DNA of 64,000 nucleotides from Fidelibacterota bacterium (GCA_028716785.1 JAQUPD010000001.1:11114-75113), one strand, 5' to 3'; numbered from the stretch's first letter, positions 31,878 to 42,666 are shown. Notes: a model not told the origin generated them from the letters alone. Translations and numbers: made by a program.

Positions 31878-34436
31878 ATGGGTAGAAAGATGAAAACACA
31901 CAAGGTATTATTCTTAGCAATTTTCTTTGCCTTTATGGGGTGTAGTGAAAAAGAAATGATTCACGAAACAAAAAGTTATCCTGATACACTTTCCCTCTCC
32001 TGGAAACATGTAGAAAATCAGTATAAGGGAAAGATGATGCATCTTGGCCTTTTAACAATTCACAACCCGTCAGACGTTCCTTTACCGCGGGATGGATGGT
32101 CACTTTATTTTAACCGGTTTCGTCGACTTATAGTTGATGAACTCCCCGATGTTTTAGATGGATGTCATATTAATGGTGATTTCTATATGCTAAAGCCAAA
32201 ATCCTCCTTTGCCCCCATTCCTCCAGGAGGAAAGGTTGTTTTACCTATTGTTGCAAACTATTGGACTCTCAATTATACAGATTTACCAATGGGGAATTAT
32301 TTCGTGTTTAGGTATCCTGATGGGCATGAGGAATTTTTACCGGTTTCTTTAACGTATGAACCTTTTGATACATTGCGAATTCATCGGACCTCTTACGATA
32401 AACTTCCCGTTGAAAATCCCACCCTTCGTTTTAAGCGTAATAAAAAACAGCTCTGTGAAACCATGAATCCTCTTGAAACAAATAAGCCCTTAATAACACC
32501 TACTCCTTTTGAAATTCAGTGGATGGATAACCCCGTTCATCTTTCAGGGCCTGTAACTGTGATTGCCGATAAAAGTCTTGAAAACGAGAAAATCTATCTT
32601 GAAACCGTGTTACAAAAACTCCTTCAAAGCAATGACTCAACAGATTCAAAATCTCAAATAACCCTGAAATTAGATCCAGAATTAACACATCCTGAAGCGT
32701 ATAGACTCGTTTGGACAGCTGATAATGTCCTTGAAATTACAGGTTCTGATCCTGCAGGTGTTTTTTATGGTATTCAAACATTGCGGGGACTTTTCCCTCC
32801 TGAGGCAGAACTCCATGGAGTTGATGAGATGATTATTCAAGGAGTTATTATCACCGATTATCCTCGCTTTGGATATCGAGGTATCCATGTGGATGTGGCG
32901 AGAAGTTTCCGAAATACTTCTGAAATAAAAAAATTCCTTGAGGTCATTTCCTTTTATAAGCTAAACACCCTTCACTTTCATTTAACCGATGATGAAGGGT
33001 GGCGAATTGAAATTCCTGGGTTACCGGAATTGACAAAAATTGGTGCTTTTCGTGGACACACCTACGATGAAAGAGATCATCTATATCCTTCTTTAGGAAG
33101 TGGCCCTTTTGCCAATGATCTCACCTCTAACGGAAATGGATTTTACAGCCGTGAAGACTTTATAGAAATCCTGAAAGTTGCCAATAGCTACCATATAAAA
33201 GTCATTCCTGAATTCGATTTACCTGGCCATTCCCACGCTGCTGTTCAATGTATGAGAGTTCGCTATGAGCGCCTCATGTCCCAGGGCGATTCTATAGCTG
33301 CCATGGAATATTATCTTTTGGATCCCAATGATACATCACAGGTGGAATCTGTCCAAAAATGGACAAACAATGTGGTGAATGTCTGTATGGAATCAACATA
33401 TCATTTTTGTGAAAAAGTTTTTGATGAAATCATTGCCATGTACAAAGATGCTAACGTACCCTTGGACATTATTCATATTGGAGGCGATGAAGTTCCCCAA
33501 GGTTCCTGGAATGGCTCTCCCCTTTGCCAGGCATTTTTAATGGAGCATCCAGACTATGAGAACGCTGATGATTTAGCCCGCTATTTTTCTATCCGCCTGA
33601 ATGACATGTTGCGTCAAAAAGGACTAAAAACAGCTGGCTGGGAGGAAATTGCCAGTAAAATCGAAGAGAATAAACGAGTCCCTGATATGCGGATGAAAGA
33701 GAGAAAACCCATTGCATACATTTGGAACAGCGTTTGGGGTTGGGGTGCCGAAAATCTAAGCTACCAACTGGCAAATGAAGGATTTCCCGTGGTTTTAGCT
33801 AATGTTACAAACTTCTATTTAGATTTAGCCTACAACAAAGATCCCGATGAAAGGGGACTCTACTGGGGGGCATTTGTGGATACTCGAAAAGCCTGGGAAT
33901 TTACACCCTTCGATGTCCGAAACTGCACTGAAATGGATTTATATGGAGAAAAAATTGACCTCTCACAGGCCAAAGATTTTATCCCCCTCACACCCGAAGG
34001 ACAACAACATATTCTTGGTTTACAAGGCTGCTTGTGGGCAGAAAATTTTCAAGATATGGATAAATTCGAGTATATGGCATTCCCCAAAATTCTTGGTCTG
34101 GCCGAACGAGCATGGAGTGCACAACCTATTTGGGAAATCAATAAAAATGGTGATTTGCAGCGTAAAGACTGGACGATCTTTGCTTATAAAGTTGGTTATT
34201 TTGAACTTCCCCGTTTAGATGCTTGGAATGTTCATTATCGAATTCCTCTTCCAGGATGGGTAGTTGAACATGATACCTTATATGCAAATATCCGTTTCCC
34301 AGGATTAACCCTTCGTTATACACGTGATGGTTCATTACCAACGGAAAATTCTCCTGAATATACTCAACCAGTTATGGTAGAAGGAGCTGTAAAAGTGACC
34401 GCTTTTACAAAATTTCATCAACGCCAAAGTCGTTGA
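31878..34436 (+). CDS. beta-N-acetylhexosaminidase, GH20, lipoprotein
   Basis: Lipobox FMGCSE; FRYRGIHVDVARSF-like; FHLTDDEGWRIEIPGLPELTKIGA; HIGGDEVP; true start may be 31890. Confidence 0.95.
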   Translation: MGRKMKTHKVLFLAIFFAFMGCSEKEMIHETKSYPDTLSLSWKHVENQYKGKMMHLGLLTIHNPSDVPLPRDGWSLYFNRFRRLIVDELPDVLDGCHINGDFYMLKPKSSFAPIPPGGKVVLPIVANYWTLNYTDLPMGNYFVFRYPDGHEEFLPVSLTYEPFDTLRIHRTSYDKLPVENPTLRFKRNKKQLCETMNPLETNKPLITPTPFEIQWMDNPVHLSGPVTVIADKSLENEKIYLETVLQKLLQSNDSTDSKSQITLKLDPELTHPEAYRLVWTADNVLEITGSDPAGVFYGIQTLRGLFPPEAELHGVDEMIIQGVIITDYPRFGYRGIHVDVARSFRNTSEIKKFLEVISFYKLNTLHFHLTDDEGWRIEIPGLPELTKIGAFRGHTYDERDHLYPSLGSGPFANDLTSNGNGFYSREDFIEILKVANSYHIKVIPEFDLPGHSHAAVQCMRVRYERLMSQGDSIAAMEYYLLDPNDTSQVESVQKWTNNVVNVCMESTYHFCEKVFDEIIAMYKDANVPLDIIHIGGDEVPQGSWNGSPLCQAFLMEHPDYENADDLARYFSIRLNDMLRQKGLKTAGWEEIASKIEENKRVPDMRMKERKPIAYIWNSVWGWGAENLSYQLANEGFPVVLANVTNFYLDLAYNKDPDERGLYWGAFVDTRKAWEFTPFDVRNCTEMDLYGEKIDLSQAKDFIPLTPEGQQHILGLQGCLWAENFQDMDKFEYMAFPKILGLAERAWSAQPIWEINKNGDLQRKDWTIFAYKVGYFELPRLDAWNVHYRIPLPGWVVEHDTLYANIRFPGLTLRYTRDGSLPTENSPEYTQPVMVEGAVKVTAFTKFHQRQSR

Positions 34437-34782
34437 TGGTATGCGGCGTTACAAGAAATACTCTTTACCAAAAAAGAGATTCTTTCTTTTAGAATGATAA
34501 TTTTTTCTATGACAATCAGAAACATGGCAAAGACCTCAATAAAAAGATGATGCCAAACGTAAAATGAGGATTTATCCTCTAAAATGCGTCAATCCACGAA
34601 AAGGTCTTTCCCCTCTTATGAGGATTTTCATCAAGAGAAGTATTCCTACTATTTAAAGGTCTACATGACAATTTTTTTAAAGAAATATAGAAATTGATAA
34701 GAATTTTTAAGAAAATTTATGGTTTTAAAACAAAGATAGTCCCAACGATGAACCCAAAAAGTGAAAGGTATTTGGAAAAGAT

Positions 34783-35886
34783 ATGAGAAAAAAGAGAATT
34801 TCCCTGATTGTAATTCCTATTATCTTCGTTTTCCTTTTTGTCTTACTTTTTATTACCCGGAATACTGTAAACAAACAACCTCGCAATATTATCCTTATGA
34901 TTGGCGATGGCATGGGAATAAGTCAGATTACTACAGGACGTATTTATCGACATCCCATGCACATGGAACGTTTTAACATCATGGGACTGGCAACCACCTA
35001 TTCAAAAAAACAATTTATCACAGATTCTGCAGCTGGTGCAACGGCTTTAAGTACGGGCTATAAGGTTGAAAATGGTGTTATTGCTATGTCTCTGGATGGA
35101 GAAAGATATCCAACCATTGCAGAACGAGCAAAAGAGCTCGGGAAAAGTGCAGGAGTTGTTGCAACAACAGGGATCACCCATGCAACGCCGGCTGCCTTTA
35201 TCTCTCATGTAGAAAGTCGTAACATGCAAGATGTTATAGCTGAACAAATTGCCAATAACACCTGGGATGTTCTCTTTGGTAGTGGCTGGGGATATTTTGT
35301 CCCGCAACATGTAGAAGGAAGTCTGCGCAATGATGACAAAAATCCACTCGAAATCCTTCAACAAAAAATGCAAGTTGCTTTAACACCAGAAGAATTTAAG
35401 AATCTTGCCAACATTCCTGCTGCTGCTCTACTTCATCGGACTAATAATTTCCCCAAGGCATCTGATAATTTTGAAATAACGCTGGAAATGATGACTCATA
35501 AGGCCTTAAAGATTCTCTCAAAAAATAATAAAGGATTTTTCCTTATGGTAGAAGGATCCCAAATTGATTGGGGTGGTCATGAAAATGACATGATCTATAT
35601 CCGTGATGAAATGCTGGCCTTTGATGATGCCGTAGGCGTGGTTTTGGACTTTGCAGAAAAGGATAAAAATACCCTTGTTATTATCACTGCTGATCACGAA
35701 ACGGGAGGCATGTCGCTTTTAAGTGGCGATTTTGAAAACCATGAATTGATTGGTTATCATTTTGCCACAAAAGGACACACGGCAACTATGGTTCCAGTCT
35801 TTAGTTATGGCCCCTATGCTGAACGTTTTGGAGGCATACAAGATAATACTGACATCGGAAAAATGATGCTTTCTTTGTGGAAATGA
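34783..35886 (+). CDS. alkaline phosphatase
   Basis: NIILMIGDGMGISQI; TDSAAGATALSTGYKVENG; VEGSQIDWGGHEND; ITADHETGG. Confidence 0.96.
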   Translation: MRKKRISLIVIPIIFVFLFVLLFITRNTVNKQPRNIILMIGDGMGISQITTGRIYRHPMHMERFNIMGLATTYSKKQFITDSAAGATALSTGYKVENGVIAMSLDGERYPTIAERAKELGKSAGVVATTGITHATPAAFISHVESRNMQDVIAEQIANNTWDVLFGSGWGYFVPQHVEGSLRNDDKNPLEILQQKMQVALTPEEFKNLANIPAAALLHRTNNFPKASDNFEITLEMMTHKALKILSKNNKGFFLMVEGSQIDWGGHENDMIYIRDEMLAFDDAVGVVLDFAEKDKNTLVIITADHETGGMSLLSGDFENHELIGYHFATKGHTATMVPVFSYGPYAERFGGIQDNTDIGKMMLSLWK

Positions 35887-36146
35887 AACGTCCGCAAAAA
35901 CTTTTTTTCAAATACATATCATTATTACATAGCTTTCTATAGAATGGCAAATTCTTTAAATAGCATTTGCTTACTTTTAAAAGTTTTTACCGTTGAAAAA
36001 TCTTTCTTACTTTTTCATAAACATAAACAAGTTTATTATCAACGTTGTTAAGGTGGGATGGGAGTATGATTTCCCATTTATTTTAAGTATGTTAAAAGTG
36101 TAATAGGCTATACTTACAAGCTGTAAAAATCTCGGGAAAATGTCGA

Positions 36147-36692
36147 ATGATACCGGATAAAAAACTCGAAGAGATATTGATAGATCTGGGGTTACCTGTC
36201 GATTATGGAGAAAAAAGACAGTTACCCCGTTATGAAGAATGTTCTATTTTAATAAAAATTGGCATGAATCCTTATAACCAGGCTGTTTATTTACGTCCTG
36301 AAGTAGCCGAGGTATGGGAAACAATGAGAAAAGCTGCTGAAAAATCACACATCATTCTGTTACCATTATCTGGGTTTCGTAGTATTCACATGCAAGCTGA
36401 CATCATTCGGTCCAAACAAAAAGCAGGGAGAACGCTTGATGACATTATGAGGTCTAATGCGCCACCTGGTTATAGTCAGCACCATACAGGATGTGCCATA
36501 GATATTGTTACACCGGATGTGCTTGTTCCTGAAGAAGTCTTTGATACAACACCTGCTTTTTTATGGCTAAAAACACATGCCCATACGTTTGGATTTGTTA
36601 TGTCGTATCCTAAAAATAATCGGGAAGGCTTTATATATGAACCATGGCATTGGTTCTATCAGTTAGAAACAGAAATGTCTGAACACTCCTGA
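36147..36692 (+). CDS. D-alanyl-D-alanine carboxypeptidase (M15B, VanY-like)
   Basis: GFRSIHMQADI; PGYSQHHTGCAIDI; EPWHWFY. Confidence 0.93.
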   Translation: MIPDKKLEEILIDLGLPVDYGEKRQLPRYEECSILIKIGMNPYNQAVYLRPEVAEVWETMRKAAEKSHIILLPLSGFRSIHMQADIIRSKQKAGRTLDDIMRSNAPPGYSQHHTGCAIDIVTPDVLVPEEVFDTTPAFLWLKTHAHTFGFVMSYPKNNREGFIYEPWHWFYQLETEMSEHS

Positions 36693-36708
36693 AAGGTCTA
36701 ACCTTTCA
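36690..36708. other. perfect short hairpin TGAAAGGT-CTA-ACCTTTCA at VanY stop codon
   Basis: 8-bp stem, 3-nt loop; no convincing T-tract so terminator role uncertain. Confidence 0.45.
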
Positions 36709-36763
36709 AAAACGTCTATTCTTCTCGTGACTCAACATATAACTTTAAAAGAGAGATTGATAG

Positions 36764-37846
36764 ATGAAAAAAATTCTCGTCATCGTTTCATGGTTACTCA
36801 TGACATCCTTATATGCCAATGATACAACATTGGTTTGGGTTAATGCTGAAACACTTACACGATATGGACAAGCAGATGATGAAGCTCTTGTGGGATATTC
36901 GAGAATTCCTGATTCTCTTGGCGAAGCGATTCGTCCAGAGTTAGCCAAACTTGGAAAACATTCCAGTGGCATAATCATTGCTTTTGAAACGTCATCACCA
37001 AACATTAGCGTTCGCTGGAAGGTTTTATTTGGAACGCACATGCCTCACATGGCTTTAACGGGTATTCAAGGAGTTGATTTATACGCTGTAGATGTCCCCC
37101 ATAAAGCATGGAATTATGTGGGAACAGCCAAATGGTGGGACTTAGATACCACGTGGCATACATCGGTGTTGCTGGAGAATGGAGAAAAACTCCTTCGCAC
37201 GTATGCACTTTTTCTTCCTTTATATGATGGTATTGATTCCCTTTTTATTGGTGTTCCTGAAACATATGCTGTATCTAAAACAGAACTTTTTCATCCTCAG
37301 CCATTGCCTATTATTATGTATGGAACATCCATCACACAGGGAGGATGTGCATCACGACCTGGCATGGCATATCCTGCAATTTTATCCCGTCAACTGCATC
37401 AAGAAGTCTTAAATTTTGGCTTTTCAGGAAATGGTAGACTGGATCTTGAGATGGCAGATTATCTTGCCACCCTTCCAGCATCCCTCCTTGTTATTGATGC
37501 CCTACCAAATGTTGATCCAGAAGAAAGTGAACAAAAACTTTTGGATTTTATTTACCGTTTCCGGGCATCATCGTCGGCTCCCATTCTTGTAGTTCCTTCT
37601 ATCCGCTATAGCCATGCTGATGATAATCTTGAAATCGGAAACGCTCATAAGAAAAAAGATGAAGCCTACCTAAATGTCCAAAAAGTGTGCAAAGCTGAGA
37701 AGATAGAAAAGATTACCTTTATTCCTTTAAACGATATATGTTTTCTGGATGATGATGGAACCGTTGACGGTGTTCATCTTACAGATCTTGGCATGGAGCG
37801 TCATGCAGATGCACTTTATCCCTGGATTAAAAAATCCGTGAAATAA
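36764..37846 (+). CDS. SGNH/GDSL hydrolase, exported
   Basis: Signal peptide; MYGTSITQGGCASRPGMAYPAILSRQL; DGVHLTDLG. Confidence 0.9.
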   Translation: MKKILVIVSWLLMTSLYANDTTLVWVNAETLTRYGQADDEALVGYSRIPDSLGEAIRPELAKLGKHSSGIIIAFETSSPNISVRWKVLFGTHMPHMALTGIQGVDLYAVDVPHKAWNYVGTAKWWDLDTTWHTSVLLENGEKLLRTYALFLPLYDGIDSLFIGVPETYAVSKTELFHPQPLPIIMYGTSITQGGCASRPGMAYPAILSRQLHQEVLNFGFSGNGRLDLEMADYLATLPASLLVIDALPNVDPEESEQKLLDFIYRFRASSSAPILVVPSIRYSHADDNLEIGNAHKKKDEAYLNVQKVCKAEKIEKITFIPLNDICFLDDDGTVDGVHLTDLGMERHADALYPWIKKSVK

Positions 37847-37876
37847 TCATTTTATACAGGACGTTATTCTGACCAT

Positions 37877-39292
37877 TTGATTTTTAGCAAGGCACCTGTA
37901 AATTTACGCCATGTTTCAGGGGTATGTATGAAAAAAATTGTGGTTAAATTTGGGGGATCAAATTTACAAACCGATGAAGATCTAGGACGTCTTTTAAACA
38001 TTATTGAAGCGTATCATCAGCCTCTTATTATTGTGATCAGTGCTTTTTATGGCATCACCAATTATTTACAAGATTTAATTTGGAAGGTTCAATACGACCA
38101 ACATTCTGTCCATGCTGGAATTCAATTTATCCGCCGTCTGAAACAAAACATCCTAATTAAGAATGTCTCCAAGAAAGAGTCTCAAGATCGCATTCTTCAA
38201 AAAATCGATCATTTAGTTGAAGAATTAGAGCGTTATCTTATGGGAATACATTTAATTGGAGAAATTCCAAAGCAAACAGAAGAGTTAATCCTGAGCTATG
38301 GGGAACGATTGAGTTCGCTTCTTTTGACGGAAATTTTAAACGAAAAGGGCTTAAACGCTATTGAAAAAAAGCCAGAAGATATAAAGCTCATAACAACGGG
38401 GAATTTTGGTAATGCTGAAATTGATTACAAGGCTTCTCGTGTGGCAGAAAATCTCTCCTTTGATACTCTTACTGTCATTCCAGGATTTTATGGAATCTCA
38501 TCCACAGGAAAGGTAACTCTTTTGGGGCGTGGAGGCAGTGATTATTCTGCAGCTGCCATAGCACGGTGTATGAAAGCAGACTATTTGGATATATGGAAAG
38601 ACGTCAATGGTTTTATGAGTGGCGATCCAAAAATTGTAAAATCGCCACGAAATTTGGAGCGGCTTACCTATACAGAAGCTGCAGAATTGGCATATTTTGG
38701 TGCAAAGATTCTTCATCCTCGCACTGTTGAACCGTTAATAGAGCCAGGAATTCCTATACGGATATTTGATGTATCTTCCTGCGAAAACACACAAAAACCA
38801 CGAACGATTATAAGTCATGAGAGTCAAGTTTATCAAACCGTTATAAAGAGTGTCACATTTTCTGATGATTTTGGAATCCTTCAGCTTGAGGGACCGGGTG
38901 TAGGGATGAAACCAGGCATTTTAGCCCACGTTACCCAAGCCCTTGATAAAGCAACCATAAATATTAAGTCTGTCATTACTGCACAAACCTCCATTAACAT
39001 TCTTCTTTCTCTTCACGATTTGGATACAGCCTATGAAGTAACCCGCAAGGTTATTTCGAGTGTTGTGAGTGGTTTAAAAATTTTCAAGGATATTTCATTG
39101 ATTGCTGTTGTAGGTCACGGGATTCTAGAAACGCCAGGTGTCGCAGCGCGTATCTTTGGTGCTGTAAGTCGTAAAAACATCAACATCAAAATTATTTCAG
39201 TTGGAGCCTCCCCCGTTGCGGCATACTTCATTGTGGATAAATCTGATCGGGATCGAGCAGTTAAGACAATTCATGAAGAATTTTTCCCTTAA
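37877..39292 (+). CDS. aspartate kinase
   Basis: VVKFGGSNLQ; LLGRGGSDYSAAAIA; tandem ACT; true start probably 37928. Confidence 0.95.
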   Translation: MIFSKAPVNLRHVSGVCMKKIVVKFGGSNLQTDEDLGRLLNIIEAYHQPLIIVISAFYGITNYLQDLIWKVQYDQHSVHAGIQFIRRLKQNILIKNVSKKESQDRILQKIDHLVEELERYLMGIHLIGEIPKQTEELILSYGERLSSLLLTEILNEKGLNAIEKKPEDIKLITTGNFGNAEIDYKASRVAENLSFDTLTVIPGFYGISSTGKVTLLGRGGSDYSAAAIARCMKADYLDIWKDVNGFMSGDPKIVKSPRNLERLTYTEAAELAYFGAKILHPRTVEPLIEPGIPIRIFDVSSCENTQKPRTIISHESQVYQTVIKSVTFSDDFGILQLEGPGVGMKPGILAHVTQALDKATINIKSVITAQTSINILLSLHDLDTAYEVTRKVISSVVSGLKIFKDISLIAVVGHGILETPGVAARIFGAVSRKNINIKIISVGASPVAAYFIVDKSDRDRAVKTIHEEFFP

Positions 39293-39432
39293 GGATACCG
39301 ATCATTCGTTGATTTTCTTCCTTAAAGAGCTTCTCTAAAAAATCATTGCGAAATTTTAGGACTAAAATTCTCCTTGCATCCTTTTATAAAGAAGCATCTT
39401 TAAATTGAGAATAAAAGGTCAAGAAGAGTACA

Positions 39433-40617
39433 CTAATAATAGACCCATTGAAGAAGAGATGCACAAAGAAGGCCAGCGTATGTCCCCAATACGTACCCAG
39501 CGATTCCCAGCATCACACCAACAGAGGCTAAAGCGGGATGAAAGGCTGAAGCAACAATAGGAGCACTAGCAGCGCCTCCAATATTCGCCTGAGAACCAAC
39601 AGCCATAAAGAAAAGCGGTGAGCGCGTTAGTTTCATGGCACATAAAAGTATAACGATATGAAATAAAAGCCATGTAAAACCCATAGCAAACAGGTAAGGA
39701 TATTTGATAACCTCGTGAAGGTCAGCATTGGCACCAATAACGCCAATAAGCAAATAAAGCATTACTGTACCAAGTTTCGAGGCACCAACCCCCTCAAATC
39801 GTTTAATGGGAGTAAAGGAAAAAATCACCCCTAGCGTTGTGATGATAATAACTCTCCATGTTGAATGAGAAATAATATTCCCGAGTTCAGGAAGAATATT
39901 ACCCATTTGATAAGCGATCCAGGAGCAACCAAACGAAAGGGCTAACATAATCATATAATCAGTGGTTGTGGGTGTTCGGGCTACAGATTTTTGAAACATC
40001 ACAATTTTATTTTTTAATTCCGTTATGGCCGAATTATCAGCCCCAAGCCACGTGTCAATTTTATCACTTTTTCCAGCAAGATATAGTAAAATACCCAACC
40101 AGATATTAGCAATCAAAACATCCACAACTACCATCATTGCCATCATGGTTGATGTTGCATTTACCGATTGACCAATAGCAATAAAATTAGCACCCCCGCC
40201 AATCCAACTTCCAGCGAGTGCTGCCATTCCTTTCCAGATATCTAGCGGTAAATGATCTTTGAAAATCCATAAACTAATGGGACCGCCAATAACAATTCCC
40301 ACGGTTCCAGATAAAAACATAATTAATGCTTTGGGGCCGAGTTTAAGAATCCCATTTATATCAACAGCTAACGTTAAAAGTAAGAGACTTGCGGGTAAAA
40401 CAAAGGTTTTAATCGAAGTGTAAATGGGTGTTTCCGTTGGAATTATGCCAGCTGTTGATAATAACGTTGGTAAAAAATAGGCAAAGACGAGGGGAGGAAT
40501 TACATTGAAAAATTTTCGTCCCCACCGGGTATGATCCTGAAGAGAAAAAATAAGTGCTGGAACAATAAATAAGACAGCAAGGATTCCAAACGGATGGCTA
40601 ATCAGAACATCATGCAT
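39433..40617 (-). CDS. DUF819 family membrane protein
   Basis: Multi-TM; GSWIGGGANFIAIGQSVNA; QANIGGAASAPIVASAF. Confidence 0.88.
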   Translation of the reverse strand: MHDVLISHPFGILAVLFIVPALIFSLQDHTRWGRKFFNVIPPLVFAYFLPTLLSTAGIIPTETPIYTSIKTFVLPASLLLLTLAVDINGILKLGPKALIMFLSGTVGIVIGGPISLWIFKDHLPLDIWKGMAALAGSWIGGGANFIAIGQSVNATSTMMAMMVVVDVLIANIWLGILLYLAGKSDKIDTWLGADNSAITELKNKIVMFQKSVARTPTTTDYMIMLALSFGCSWIAYQMGNILPELGNIISHSTWRVIIITTLGVIFSFTPIKRFEGVGASKLGTVMLYLLIGVIGANADLHEVIKYPYLFAMGFTWLLFHIVILLCAMKLTRSPLFFMAVGSQANIGGAASAPIVASAFHPALASVGVMLGIAGYVLGTYAGLLCASLLQWVYY

Positions 40618-40787
40618 GAATTCTCCTTATTTTTTGCATGCCATTTAAAATGCTTGGAGAAAATTTACAATCTCTCGCGTGAATTACCAAGAAAGAGGGA
40701 ATAAGAGTTTGAAATGGATAAAAAAAAGTCTACAATAAATTGATAATCAGTTTAAATATAACTCACTAAACAAAAAGAGGAGGAGAT

Positions 40788-41540
40788 ATGGATCTTCATC
40801 TTCACGGCAAAAAAGCGATTGTTTTGGCAGGGACAAAGGGAATTGGGTATGCAATTGCAGAGTGTTTAGTAAAAGAAGGAGCAACTGTGGCTATTGGCAG
40901 CCGTAATTTGCAAAATATTCATGCTGCTGAAAAAAAATTGATGAAATTAGGGGATGTTATCGGATTTCAAGTCGATGTTTCTACCGATTTTACCTCTACG
41001 CTTGAATGGGTTTTCAATCAGCTTATGGGGATTGATATTCTCGTGGTAAATTGCGGAGGTCCTGTAAAAGGAACCTTTGAGCAAGTTGATGATGAAGCTT
41101 GGCAAAAGGGGTTGGATTCCACTCTGTTTTCTGCAATTAGAAGCATTCGCTGGGCAGCTGAAAAGATGAAAAAAAACAAATCGGGTGGACGAATACTTGT
41201 GGTAACAAGTATGAGTGCCAAACAACCCATGCCTGATCTTGTCATTAGCAATGTCATACGAAGTGGACTCACATCCATGACGAAAACACTTGCTCATGAA
41301 CTGGGTCCTTATAAGATAGCCATCAACAATCTTCTTCCCGGATTTGTCGAAACAGATCGTTTAAAGTCCCTTTCCGATACGCCTGATATTCGAAAAGCCT
41401 GGCTTGATCGGACAGCTTTAAAACGGTTTGCTGATCCAGCAGAATTGGGACGAGTAGGGGCGTTCCTTTGTTCTGAAGCTGCTTCATATATCACGGGGAC
41501 AGATATTTTGGTGGATGGTGGTGCTGTTCATGGAATTTAG
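40788..41540 (+). CDS. short-chain dehydrogenase/reductase
   Basis: TKGIGYAIAECLVKEGA; NCGGP; ITGTDILVDGG. Confidence 0.9.
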   Translation: MDLHLHGKKAIVLAGTKGIGYAIAECLVKEGATVAIGSRNLQNIHAAEKKLMKLGDVIGFQVDVSTDFTSTLEWVFNQLMGIDILVVNCGGPVKGTFEQVDDEAWQKGLDSTLFSAIRSIRWAAEKMKKNKSGGRILVVTSMSAKQPMPDLVISNVIRSGLTSMTKTLAHELGPYKIAINNLLPGFVETDRLKSLSDTPDIRKAWLDRTALKRFADPAELGRVGAFLCSEAASYITGTDILVDGGAVHGI

Positions 41541-41946
41541 ATGTAGCAAATTGGCAAAATAAAAGATATTTCAAGAGATTAGATATTTTTTAACGATAAG
41601 AAACATAAAATCTTATGAACCCTCAAGGATACTATAAGATCGTCTCATAGAAAAGTTAATCTTACGTTCTTCATCACATAGAGGAATAAAAGATATTATA
41701 ATTATTCTCTTTCTACCAGATTTATCCTTCAAAATATAGCTATCAGGTTAAAAAATTGAAGATTGGAAATTAATAAATGTCTTAAAAGGATTCTCTATCC
41801 TTTACACTTTAGAATTCCTCTTAACCAAAATAGTATCACTATCACACACTATATATAATTGGTAATTATTAATATAAATCTATCTTGAGATTTTTTACCA
41901 GAGGGTGTGTTATTTTCTCTGTGTTGAAGACTCAATGTTTTTCAAC

Positions 41947-41967
41947 TTCAGGTAAACTACACCTGAA
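41947..41967. promoter_or_regulatory. hairpin TTCAGGT-AAACTAC-ACCTGAA just upstream of RBS
   Basis: Perfect 7-bp inverted repeat followed by AGGAGAACAATG. Confidence 0.45.
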
Positions 41968-41996
41968 AGGAGAACAATGAGCCTGAGAAAGATACG

Positions 41997-42227
41997 ATGA
42001 TTGAAGATGTCATAAAACGCTTCATTGAAGACGGACCGGAAAAGTTTTTTAAAAGCCTAGTAATGCTTTATCATCAGGCAATACAGATAGAAGACGTAAG
42101 GTTCTCCGTGCTTGTCATTATAAGCGCAGACAGGCTGTTGAACTATTTTCATACAAAAAGCAAAGAGCAAATTTTGGAGTACAGTGACCCCGCAGCGAAG
42201 CGTGGCAGGGGTCGGTGCACTCCATAG
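41997..42227 (+). CDS. hypothetical small protein, C-terminus encoded by REP-like palindrome
   Basis: 76 aa ORF whose start ATGA overlaps the stop of a 7-aa ORF (41977-42000). Confidence 0.4.
   Translation: MIEDVIKRFIEDGPEKFFKSLVMLYHQAIQIEDVRFSVLVIISADRLLNYFHTKSKEQILEYSDPAAKRGRGRCTP
42176..42223. repeat. REP-like imperfect palindrome GGAGTACAGTGACCCC-(16 nt)-GGGGTCGGTGCACTCC
   Basis: 16-nt arms pairing at 13 of 16 positions, strikingly GC-rich against local background. Confidence 0.7.
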
Positions 42228-42666
42228 TTACATTAGAAACGCATCGCCGTCATTCTTGTGAAATGACACGAAAAATGGCTCTCAAGACGAATAGACTTAA
42301 ACGTTGATATCGATAAATGGGTGGAATAAAACAAGGCTATGCCTTCTACAGAAAAGGGTGCTAAATCCTTAAAATCCCCTTTAATAAGACAATAAACATT
42401 AAAAATTTAATTTTTGTTGTAGTATTTCTATCCCCTTTTGATAGAAAACAATATGTTCATATAATACTCGTAAACACATTAATAGGCACTACACTTGTCA
42501 GAGGCTATTTTTCTGGTGGACTTTTATGAGTCCATGGAAAGTACCATTTAACTGCCCTTTAACATATAAAAAACCATCTCTATAAGAGAATACATTTTTT
42601 ATAAAAGAGAAACCTTCTTTGTAACGTCTCTTTTTATAATTTATCAGAAAGAAAATCGGAGGATAC

